Below, piece after piece: positions 1 through 12,500 of a stretch of 64,000 nucleotides of DNA. Made by a program: the position numbers and the translations under genes. Source of the stretch: Chloranthus sessilifolius (Eukaryota; Streptophyta; Magnoliopsida; Chloranthales; Chloranthaceae); contig CM037590.1 of assembly GCA_021018995.1 (NCBI GenBank), positions 69,039,597-69,103,596 on the forward strand, written 5' to 3'. The notes beneath the pieces are model-generated. The model was given only the letters and a program-made list of their open reading frames with translations, made no database searches and was not told the origin of the DNA. Within the stretch, counting starts at the first letter, position 1, and each line of letters starts with the position of its first letter.

Positions 1-9
1 GATGTGCAT

Positions 10-358
10 TACCTACGGAATTACTGAGGGCTCCTATAATGAAAAACATTGATTGCTTTGTATCAGACGATGGAGATAATTTTTCATCCTAATCCTCCAC
101 AAAATGATTCTTGAGACCATGAGTGTACCATCAGGTGATCACTTTTTTAGCGACCTGCACATGTTTGTGCCACATGATTTTCAGCTCGCTCTTAAGGATG
201 TGTGCTGCGTGGCATAAAAAATTGATCGCCTGAGGGTACGCCCATGGTCTCAGGAATCATTTTGTGGAAGATTAGGATGAAAAATTATCTCCATCGTCTG
301 ATTCAAAGTAGCCAACGATATTTCAGTATGGGTGCCCTCAGTAATTAGGTAGGTGGTA
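10..358. mobile_element. Hairpin MITE, family with TTTGAATCAGACGATGG core
   Basis: The two arms are inverted copies. The left arm has ATTACTGAGGGC and CAGACGATGGAGATAATTTT; the right arm at about 210-345 is their reverse complement with a few mismatches. The termini are imperfect and I could not fix a target-site duplication. It lies just downstream of the COPE stop codon, so it may fall in or next to the 3' UTR. Related copies occur elsewhere in this window. Confidence 0.75.
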
Positions 359-542
359 ATAGAGCTACCCTTCAAGGTTTCTTTCAGGCAACACAATACA
401 ATAATTGTTTTTTCGCTTAACTCAATTCTCATTTCTTTAATAAGGTAAGATATCAGCTAAAGAGCTACAAGTTCAAGAATACAAAACTCCAATGAACACA
501 AATAACCACTATCATGCACCTTTGAGCAGTGAGTAGCTGGCT

Positions 543-3500
543 TCAACCAACCGTCTGAACAGCCCTGTCAAAGCTCTCCTCAGCAGCAGTTGTACGTTTG
601 ACAAGCATATGGTCAGGTTGTGATAGCTTCAACTGGCTGCAGAGATACAACACGAAAATCAAAACATCGTTAACCCTGGTCATCTGTGTAGATTTTCACT
701 AATGTCGGCACTAAAGTTAGTTCTTAAAGTCAGGGAAAAGTTTTTAAAAATTATCTAATGCGTCCTCCAAGCAAGCTTGTGAGTTGCGATCATGGTTTAA
801 AATCTCGTCAGGAGCTGATACCTATCGTTCAATATGTATGGGTCTCAGACATGACCTCAACCCATATATATTGGTATGTATCGGCCAGTACATACCACTG
901 AATAGTCCAAAACTAGATATCAGTTTTGGAGCTGGCCTAGACATACCGGAAAACCGAGATTTTGAACCTTGCTTGTGATTACTTAACTAACAGCATACAT
1001 TATGCTAAGAGATGGAAACAGATACTTAGATAAGAAATGACGAGAAATTAGAATTCAGTATTTTTCCAAACCTGAATTATATGCATATTAATTTTATAAA
1101 GAAATAAAAACTCCTTCAGGTGCGCTAAGGCAATATTTGGAGTTGTCATGAATCAAATTAGATATAGCTAAAGAAGTATCAGCATATACTGTGTGAGTAA
1201 TTCTGCATTGGATCAGAATAGATACTTTGGCCTAGTACACAAGTATCTGGGTATTGTAGTACAACACCACAGCCAGTTGGCTGTGTTACCTATGCACCTA
1301 CAAATGGGAGCCATATCCATGGCACTTTCAGACTTATGGTAAAAATTAACAGCCCATGGAAATCCACACTAATTTTTAAAAAAAAATCATTTAAAAGTTA
1401 CCACGTTCATAACCAAAATGATCTAATATCCTTGTCCAAAAACTGAAATTATTGCATTATTATCAACCAAATCCATTTCTTGTGCTCCAGGAAGGGTTGG
1501 AGATTCAGTTTGTTAAAAGCAACAATAAAAATTGCCCCTTTAATCAGACCAATAGCAATAGCATGCATTATTTACATAACTACAACAAAAAAATGAATAA
1601 AATGAGGAAAAAACAACAAAACTAATAACCGGGAAGAAAGAAATGTATTGTGGTTAGCAGGTCAGCATGAGTTGCAAGTTTCTTTTTTGAAATAGCCTCA
1701 GGGCATGAAATCCTCCCAGATTTAACCATGGATAATGTCATTCAAGTGCTTGGAGTTTGATATACAACTAGTCTGAAAACGCACATTATTTAAGCCAAAA
1801 GCATTCTTGATCATTTACCTGAGGTAACGAGATGACGGTTTACCCAGGTGAAGATTACATACAATCAGATTTGCCAGAGTTTCAGCATCCTTTGCATCCT
1901 GAAACAAACGCAACATCAGCTTTCTCTTGTTCCACAAAGCTATAAAAGAAACACTTAATTTATTCCTCAATGAAAAGCTATCTAGAATTCCAAAACGTGC
2001 CTTGTTCAAAGCATCAAGCAATAGTGATTCAGCTTCATCAAAGCGTCCCATGTGCATGCAGCAAACAGCCTTTCCATTCAGAATCATCCCTGTCATCTGA
2101 TACTTCTCAGAGAAATCTTGGAAGATAAGATACGCTTCTTGTATCTTCGAACCACCCTGATACCACAGAACAATGTGATCATTGGTCAAACCTAAGACAT
2201 TTTTCCACCTATAGATAATGCAGAAGGCAACCTTACCACTGCCAGGTTCAGCCATGCATTTGCAAGTTGGGTTAAAGAGTGGTCTTCATCAATCTGTTGC
2301 ATTAGTTTCAGTTGTTTCTCTGCATAATCAGACCTATGCATTTTGAGGTATATTTGAACATTCAATGCGTACCTGAAAAAGAAAAAGCAGCCAGTCAAGT
2401 TTGAGAGACAGAGAGAACACTTCCATATATATACAGAAGTAGAGTTTGTGGTTCAGGTGGATTCCACTGGCAGCTGTACTTGCACCGCACATTTCTTAAC
2501 ATGTAAAAAGTGTCAAAATACACAAATTTATGAGAATTTTTAGTATCCACATTAGAATCATCTTGTTCTTCAAGAAGAACAAAAGCATAAGCTACATCAG
2601 GGGTGGGGGGCTTTAGCATTAAACAAACCGTGGGAACTAAATTTATCAGCATAGTATTTACACAGTTATTGATTAGGTAAGACCAACTCTATACACATAA
2701 GGGAAAAAAAATCATAGTCAATTTTTAATATTTCTTAAAAAATTGTTTAAATAGAAGGAATAGACAGAAGACAATAGGGATGAAGGGATTAATAACTTTT
2801 TCAGAAAAGTTCCCATGTAACTTTTATTTCAACTTGGACAATTTAGATGGATTAATATTAAAAGAACTTAGAAGTATAACGTCCATTAATTACCATCTCT
2901 CGTTTAAGCTGATTAAAATCTTGGTACTGGTATTGGCACCACTCACAGTTGGTACCGCTTACCATTTGTACAGCAGGTACAAACATTTGTACTGGCCAGT
3001 ACAAATGGCATCAGAATTCCGGTTTTCCAGTATGTATCGTCCACCTCCAAAACCGATACGTCTTGGTTCTGGGCGATATATTGTTATTATCGGACAATAC
3101 ATACTAAAGGGACCTCTGAAATCTATACGCATCGGACGATACGTATTGCTTTCGTCCGGAACTTTGAACCATGGTATCGATCCCTAAAAGGGTTAATACA
3201 GTGAGGTATTAATCCATTAGGGGTACTCACTAGAGTGATCCATTACCAAAATATACTAAACGGTACAATCCAGAACCAAGCAGTTTTTTAAAACTCAGGT
3301 CCACAGCTAAGTAAAAAATCAAGGAGACAGTGTTAGGTAGTTAAATTTAATACAACAGTAATAACAACTAAAATAGACCCCATGGATGATCCTGCTTATT
3401 CATGCTCCTCATGTGTCATGTCTCTGCACATTCCATATCTTCCAGTTGCAACTCTGTTCTGCTGTGCAGCATATCACCTAAGATAAATCTCATTGTATTC

Positions 3501-6500
3501 CATGCTTCTCAAAATATAAACCAAACACTCGTAATGTGTAATATCCTCCAGTGTGGTTGTGTAAATCTTTTTCTTCCTTTTTTAATCTATAACTTCATAA
3601 AATAAAAGAATTAATTAAAAAAAAATGGAAATAAGACTAATTCAAAAATTGCCCCCAACCAAAAAGGCATGTTAATTCAAGTTGGGTAGAACAGAGCCTT
3701 AAGACAAAAAAGTTTGCGTATTTTCTGATTGTGATAAATTCTTTTACTCTAGGAAAATTTCATAAAAAATATAGAATATCACAGAATTGGAAATAAAAAT
3801 AATTCAAAAATTGCCCCCAACCAAAAAGGCATGTTAATTCAAGTTGGGTAGAACAGAGCCAGGCGAAGTCAGACCAAGTTTTGACTTAGATATAAAGAAA
3901 GTATCGAACATTATTTTAAGACAAAAAAATTTGCACATTTTCTGACTGTGATGCATAAATTCTTTTACTCTAGGAAAATTTCATAAAAAATATAGAAAAT
4001 CACAGAATTGGTTTTGAGAAAAGAATGGAAATTCAAAATGGCAATAGAGGCCTAACAGTTCCATAGTCCCGCCAGAGTTGGTATGCTTCAGAGCCTCATT
4101 ATAATCCTGCTCGTGCATGTAAATGATTCCTGCAATCAGTCGTAGGACAGGATTGGTTGCTATGACTGCATCACTTAACCACTCTTGCAGACTTGAAATG
4201 GCTGCTTCCTGTATAATTCAAAAGGACTAAAATCATATGACGAACTTTGACAGTTTCAAAACAGGATAAACCTTCATCTAGAAAATTATACAAGATAATC
4301 GAATATTAGTATCTGCAATTCCCAAAGAAGTATCTTCATAAATGGTGAATCTATTTTAGTTTGAGTATATCTTGCACCTACATATTTATTATCGATTAGT
4401 TCAATTTATCATTTTTATTCTTTTCATGGTGACGCTTGATTTTTCATAATTTTAAATGGACTTTAGAAGAAATGATTTGTTGTTGTGTATTTCTTGTCTC
4501 TTTATTGCAATTAAACTCATCCTAGATATTAGATGAAATTATAGTGCTTTGATCCTTGTAATTCTGTATAGTGGAGGTTTAATTAAATTGTCATCAGTGA
4601 TCTACATAAATGTCAAAAGAGAAGATGGTTAGGTTCATTCAATAAATGCTCCTACTAGCATGTATAATATTCAATTTGGGCAGCATAGTATTTAGCTAAT
4701 TTATAAATGCAAAAGTCCTATAAACCTTCTTTTGGATGTTTAATTCAGTTAAGGACTGTGCTCTATAGTCTATAGAAATGTCCAAAGACCAGACAATTAG
4801 GTGTCAGTCAATCAAAGTTCTCCTTAGGATGTGTAAGATTTGATTTGGCATTATAAAATTGAAAATGAGACAGTGTAAGGGTATTACACTAATTGATTAT
4901 TGATAACGTCGTCAAAAGAACCAGGTGAAACCGGTCAACACACCCCTTGGTCACAAAGACTGCTTCCACAGATGCACCCTGATTAGCTCGACTTCTAAAA
5001 TTGCAAGATGGTAAGGATATTTTCATGATTCATACCAAAACTCATAAACCATACTTCATGGAGTTCCTAATGAAAAGAAAAATCATAATACATATCATAA
5101 CAAAAAAATATCATTGATATACTGATCAGAAAACAAAATTATCATCATTCATAAAGCAAGTCTAACATATATTAACTCTCGAGAAACCCATATGAGGATA
5201 TGGTGAAACATGTATTATTAAGCCTCTAAAAAATGGAAAACCACCACTGAGAACTGAAAAACATATCCATGCTTCCTGTTTCACTATTAAGTTCTTGATG
5301 GAAGAATATAAAACCTTAGGACATGGAAAAATGATTTTTAGCATTAAAAAGCAGGACAAGCCATAGCATAAACCCTTCAACAGAGGGAAAAATTGACTTT
5401 GAATACCCTTATAGGTAGTAATTCACGATTAGGCAGTGACCAGATGGTCCTCTAGGCAGTTTGCCTGAAAATACAACCCTCATCTCAATGAACCTTCAAC
5501 TCGTTTTACAAAAAAGTGGTCCTACATAAACCCTAAAGTGTTCAAGTGACTACGACTAGAATTCTTTTATGGTAACGTTAATAATGGATGGTGAGAATGA
5601 TGTTGCCTTATATAATAAGCTTGAAGATGGGTTGATGATCAACCAATTGAATGGTTGATGATTGACTAATTGATGGTCTGCAAAGCAAAACACTCTATGC
5701 CTGATGACTCCACCTCTCTGGATGATGAGTGATCGACTGATGCCTTGATTAGGCGGAACTTGTAAAACACCAGCCACCATACTAGGTGAAACGAAAAAAC
5801 TTAAATAATAGACGTTCGTTGTTGAAGAAAAAAGAGATTGAGCAGTTGCCTTTGTTAAAGAATGAAGACAGTATTGCATAGTGTTGCTCATATGATTCTA
5901 TTTATACTAAAGTTAGTTGTGAAACTACAAACACCCTTTAAAGGATTGGACTTAGGGTGTTCACTCTAGTGTACAGTCTTAGTGTATAGTTTTTTGAACT
6001 TATATTTGAAATTATACAAGATTATGAACACCGAAGAAACATGTTAGAGGCTTATTATAAGGAGATATTCTCTGTGAAGGGTGGGTTCGACCGACGGCAG
6101 TTTAAATTGTAGTGTGATAGAGTGGGAAGATAGAGAGAACTTAGTGAATTGTAGTGTAATAGAGTGGGAAGATAGAGAGAACTTAGTGAATTGTAGTGCA
6201 ATAGAGTGGGAAGATAGAGAGAACTTAGTGATTGTGTTTGCGAAGGATGAGATAAGGAAGGCCATTTTTTATGCGAGTGGGGATCCTGCACCTAGTCCAG
6301 AAGAGTTTTCATTGCAATTTTATAAGCATATTTTGGGACCTATTAAAGGAGGAGTTGTTTCAGCTATTTGCGGAATTTTACGTGAAAGGTAAGGTGGGGA
6401 AGTCTTTAGGTATGAATTATATTAAGGTCATCCTAAAGGAGAAAGTTGCTGAGAGATTGGAAGATTTTAGACTGAGCAATCTGTTCGAGAGCGTTTATGA

Positions 6501-9500
6501 GATTTTTGCTAAGGTTTAGCAAATCGACCAAGATCAGTAATGGGTTGTTCCAAACCAAAGAGCTTTTGTGGATGGATGGCGGATTCTTCATAGTGTTGTA
6601 GTGACCCATAAGCGTGTGAGGGAGTGCAAGGACTGGTTTGTAACTTAGACATGGAAATGACCAATGATAGGATCGATTGGAAAATTATGGATTATAAGTT
6701 CCTTAGATTAGGATTCAGCCAGAAAGGGAGAAAGTGGCTAAGGGGTTGTCTTTCTTTGACATGGTTTCAGTAATTGTCAATGGTGCAGCCAAAGGTTTCT
6801 TTAGGAATTCAAGGGGGATTCGGCAGGGAGACCCATTATCCCCATTTTTATTTCAGTCAGAAAGGCACTTAGTAAATTGATGAGAAGGACGGTTGAGTTG
6901 GAGCTTTTTAGTGGCTTTAAGGTAATGGAGCGTCAATTATGCATCTCCAATATGCAAATGATACCATAATTTTCTGTAACCCCTCAGGAAGGGGGGGCGC
7001 ATTCCTTAAGGCAATTTTAAGATGTTTTGAAGCAATATCAGGACAGATGTTGAACCTCAACAAACCATAGTTTATGGAGTCAAATTGGAGGAGTTCCAAG
7101 TGATATAGCTGGTTAATGTAATGGGTTGTTGGTGGGGAGGCCTTCCCGCAACTTATTTGGATCTTCCATTATGTATTGGTAAGCCTAAGATAAGCCAATG
7201 GGATTTTCTAGTTGAAAGATTTGATAATCTGTTGGCTTGCTGGACAGATCTTTGTTATTCAAATTGGGTCGTCTCCTTTTTTATGTAGTCCTTACTTTCT
7301 GACGCGGGGCGATAACCCTAAAATGCGGAATATGATTTTTTTATGCAATTTGGCCGAAATTAAATAAAGTAATTCAAGTTTAATCATAAAACTCTCTTAA
7401 GATACCTTAGGGTTGGAGAATTTTGATGAGTAGATCACACGAGATCCATGTAGGGTCCAGTCCGATGCGCAAGTACTTTTAGATTTGAGGCGAGATCGGC
7501 CTAGAGATAGAACTCTAGCTTTTTCCAGGCTTAGGCGCTCGTCTTTGATCCGATGTAGATTCACGGTTCGAACCAGGGTGGTGGAAATAGGTTATGGGTT
7601 TGTAATAGGTTTTGGTTTTGTAACAGGTTTATGGTTTTCGGATCGGTTTATGGTTTAGAAAAAGGGTGTTGGCTATGTTTGATTTAGGGTTTCAAAAGGC
7701 TTAGGGTTTTGGGATCGAAAGGAAACAATTAGGCTACGGTGTAGGGGAAGCAAACACAGATCGAGAGATAACCAATATAATAGAGAAGATAACAATGGCT
7801 TTTAGGAATCACTCCCTTGGCCTCACACCAAACCCATCTCAGGCAAAGAATATTCAAGCATAAAAGCATTCAAAATATTCATTAACTAATTAAAAAGTTT
7901 TTACAAGCCTCTATATATAGGTCACCAATAATTAAAATTCGAAATAAAGAGTTCTAATAGAAATAAAACACAAAAAGGCAAGTTTTCGCTAAAAAAAACT
8001 CAAATTTCGGAAGCCCGTCACGACGTCCACGGACGTCCGTAGTGCCCCACGGACGTCCGTCACTGGTCACATGAACAGTAAAAAAAAAAAAAAAAAAAAA
8101 TATTTTTCCGTGACGTTCCCCATCATTCTCCTCCACTCAAAATGTTTCATCACTGATGAAACACGCATGTGGTACTCGGATTCGGGCTCCCTCTCCTCTT
8201 CTTTCGACGCCGGTAGAAACGATGTGGTCCGAATCCAATGTCCATGTATGTGGCGTCCCCATCAATTCCCCTGGACCAAAAAGGTTTCATCACCGATGAA
8301 ACACGCTCGTGGTAGATATCTAGCAGGTCGGGGTTCAAGCGGCGAACTTCATTTTCTTGGACCCAAGTGTTTTCGGACTCCGGTTTGCCGACCCATTTAA
8401 CCAAGTATTTCTGGAATCCCCCGTCCTGTGTAGAGACGGCATGATCGTTAATTATATCTTCTATCTCATCTGATCTCTGTCTGCGTGGGGAAGGAAGAGG
8501 TATAGGTTGCAAGGTTGGATTAGGGCTGGGACTAGCGGGTGGTGGAGTGGGTTTCGGGAGGTGGGTGAAACCCAAGTAAGGAACCAGGTCCTCCACATTG
8601 AACGTTGAACTAACCCCCGTACCTGGAGGAAGCTCGAGCACGTATGCATTAGGACCACTCTTAGCCAAAATTCTAAAAGGCCCAGGGCCTCGAGATTGGA
8701 GCTTCTTTGTGGATCCCGCTGGGAACCGCTCAGGCCTAACCCGGACCATCACATAATCACCCACGTTAAATTCTTTAGAACGCCTGTGAGCATCTGTAGA
8801 TAATTTATATTGATTGTTGCTTGAATTAATTTTCTGTTTAATTTCGGCATGCAAGCTATGAATATGTTGTGCAAATGCATCGGCAGACTCTGACACTCTA
8901 TGGGATACAGACATGGGGATCAAATCTAATGGGGTCCTAGGCCTATGACCATGCACTACCTCAAAAGGACTCATGCCTATGGACCTATTAATGAATTATT
9001 ATATGCAAACTCATTTGTGGGTAAGATGGTATCCCGTGTCCCTAACATGATCACCGAAACAAGACTACGAAGGAGATTCCCAAGGCTCCTATTGGTGCTT
9101 TCGGTTTGGCCATCCGTTTGAGGGTGGTAAGTGTTGAGAATTGAGCAATGTGCCCATCATGTGCCAAAGGGTCTTCCAAAATAACTCGTGAATTTAACAT
9201 CCCTATCGACACAATAGTTTTGGGGAAGCCATGAAGACGCACTACCTCCGCGAAAAATAGTTTAGCAATATGAGATGCATCGGAGGTTTTGGAACAAGGC
9301 ATGAAGTGGGCCATTTTGCTAAATCGGTCCACTACGACATAGATGGAGTCGTGCTTCCTAGGGGTCTTAGGAAGTCCAAGCACGAAATCCATAGAGAGGT
9401 CTTGCCACGGTGTGTGTGTACGGGTAAAGGAGTGTACAAGCGGTATTTTGTTTGGTCATTTTGACACTTGGCAAGTCGACAATATTTGACAACTCGAGCG

Positions 9501-12500
9501 ACATCTCTCATCAGGCTAGGCCGAGAGAACCTATCCTCTACGAGCACAACAGTTTTATTACGCGCGAAATGTCCGGCCATCCCTGCAGCATGTAACTCCC
9601 AAATGAGAAAGTCACGCGATGAAGTGCGAGGATGCAAAGCGATTGCCTTTAAACAAGTACCCATCATGGATGGTGTACACGAGTGTGTCTTGTCGGGTTA
9701 CTAAGGAGGCGGTGTACTCAACCCCAAAATCGGGCACTACTCATCCTTTAACTTTTCGAACCCGCGACCTCGGTGCTCATTTGTCTTAAGTCACCACTCA
9801 TGACTAAGTGCATCAGCGGCCCTATTTTCAGCACCAGCCTTATGCTTTAACACGAATGTGAACCCTTGAAGGTACTCCACCCACTTCGCGTGCCTTGGGT
9901 TCAACTTCTTCTGTGAAGCAAGAAAGCGTAAGGCTTCATGGTCAGAGAACAGCACAAATTCCTGCGGTCTAAGGTAATGTTTCCAATACCAAAGAGATCG
10001 AACGACCGCATAGAATTCCTTGTCATAGGTGGAGTATTTTTGCTTCGCCTCGTTAAGTTTTTCGCTAAAATAGGCCACAGGGTGACCCTCTTGGCCTCTT
10101 GGCTAAGCACTCCTCCTATGCCTACACCCGATGCGTCACATGCAACTTCAAAGACTTTGGAAAAGTCCGGCAATCGCATGACGGGTGCGCTACTCATTCG
10201 TTGTTTGATCTCGGCAAAGGCTTTTGTCGCCGCTTTGCCCCATTTAAAATCCCCTTTTTTCATGCAATCTGTAATTGGGGCCATAATGGTGCTAAAGCTT
10301 CTGATGAAGCGACGATAGAAAGTAGCCAAGCCATGGAAGCTGCGGACATCGTGTATGTTCTTTGGTTCGGGCCACTCCACAATGGCCTTCACCTTTTCAG
10401 GGTCCGCGACCATTCCATTGGCCGAGATAATGAATCCCAAGAAGACAACGGAATGCTGCATGAAAGTGCACTTCTTGAAATTGGCAAACAACTTCTCGCC
10501 CTTGAGGGTTTCACAAACCAGCCTAAGGTGGGTCAAGTGTTGATCCTTGTCGTGACTATAGATCAAGATGTCATCGAAATAAACAACAAGGAAATTGCCT
10601 AGAAACGGCCTTAACACTTGGGTCATGAGTCGCATGAAAGTACTCGGGGCATTAGAAAGCCCAAAAGGCATGACCATCCACTCGTAAAGACCATCCTTAG
10701 TCTTAAAGGCGGTTTTCCATTCATCACCGGGGCGGATGCGGACTTGATGGTAGCCACTTTTAAGGTCTATCTTTGAAAAGATAGTGGCACCAACCATCAT
10801 GTCGAGCATATCATCGAGCCTTGGTATGGGAAACCGATACTTAACGGTAATCTTATTGATCGCACGGCTATCCACACATGCCACGTACCATCTTTCTTAG
10901 GAGTGAGTAGAGGCAGTCCTCTTGGATGAACCCCTTCTGAAGGAGCTCATTGACTTGCCGAGTTAACTCGGGGTGCTCAACCGGAGTCAACCTATAGTGG
11001 GGCAGGTTCGGTAAGGTAGATCTGGGAACCAAGTCTATTGCGTGTTGGATATCACGCAAAGGAGGGAGTTCGTTTGGTAAGTCTTCAGGGAAGACATCCG
11101 TAAACTCTTTTAAAATCGACTCAACCTCCTGGGGACACTCGCTCACCGACTCGGGAGCACTCTCTACGGTGACAACTACGTACACCACACTCTCATCTTT
11201 CGATGCTTTCTCGAACTCAGAAGGGCTCACAATATTAATGGATTTAGAAGACTCGCCCTTCTTTTCAACGGTGTTGGTCGATGGTATTTTGAGAGGCAAA
11301 GGGTGCAAAGTGATCTTTTTGCCCTTATGCATGAACGTGCATATGTTTGTTCGACCAGAAAGAGTCACGTCCATGTCGTAGAGCCACGGCCTTCCCAAAA
11401 TAATATGGCCCACATCCATCGGCACCACATCGCACCATAAGGTGTCCGAATAAGAACCTAACTGAATCGGTACACGACACCTTTTCGACACAGGAATGGA
11501 TGAAGAATTGACCCATGCGACTTTATAAGGCCTCGGGTGGGCTTCAGGTGTAAGCCCTAAGCGGCGTACGGCATGAGTTGATATAACATTAGTGCAACTA
11601 CCGCTATCCACGATGACCCTACAATTCTTTTCACCGAATCTGGCATAGGTGTGGAAGATGTTCTCCCAGATCATCCTTTTCATCCGTTGAGGCATGCAAG
11701 AGCACACCTCACAACTAAAGCATGACCAATAGCATCACCCTCCTCATCACTGGGTGTGTTAACCGGTTCAAATACTTCCTCTTCAACCACTACCTCATTA
11801 TCATCCTCCTCTCCCTCAATGAAGAGAGTCCTTTGGGGTTCTTTCGTAGGGCATTGGGCGGCAAAGTGTCCCATCCCATGACATTTATAGCATTTTACTT
11901 GAGAATTAACCCTTAAGGATTCTCCGCCTACACATTTTCCCTTTTCAAACCTAGAATTGGTAGGGGCGGGTTGTGTAGGTTTGGGAGGAGGATTGAATAA
12001 ATCCCTCCGGATCGTTGGCTACTATATTGGGACTCGGTCCTCTTCACCACCATAGTTTTGAACTGCTCGAGATCTTGCACAAGCATAGCATCTTTCAAGA
12101 GTTTCTACGGTGAGAAATCAACTCTTCGCAAATCAAATCGCAATCCGGCGGAATCTAGAGAGTGATTTGTGGTCTTCCGATACTTTTGCCCTCATCATGA
12201 ATTCTTGAATTTGACAATGTAATGTCGGTCACGGGCATACCACCTTGGCGTAAGTTTTTGCCCTTTGGTAGAGGCGTTGGTGGTATGATAAAGGAACATA
12301 CTTCTCAGTAAGTCGTTCCTTCATGTCGTCCCAACGGGTAATGGGAGGACAACCCGCGTTCACCCTAATGCGCTCAACATTGAGCCAGAAAAGCCGAGCT
12401 TGGCCAACCAACTTCATTTTTGCGAGTCTAGCATAGCAGTGCGTCATTCATGGCATACCAATCAAAGTGTTGGTCCATGTCGAAGCCAATCGAGGAAGGC

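Noticed and set aside
2395..3605. Several frames of 67-135 codons between COPE exons 3 and 4
   Set aside because: Intron sequence: a GTATCGG-type repeat and AT-rich DNA, no protein similarity recognised.
8071..8400. Plus-strand 109-codon frame across the gypsy LTR
   Set aside because: Antisense to the chromodomain region and starts in a poly-A run.
9938..10602. Plus-strand frames of 126 and 167 codons
   Set aside because: Antisense shadows of the gypsy reverse transcriptase and RNase H.
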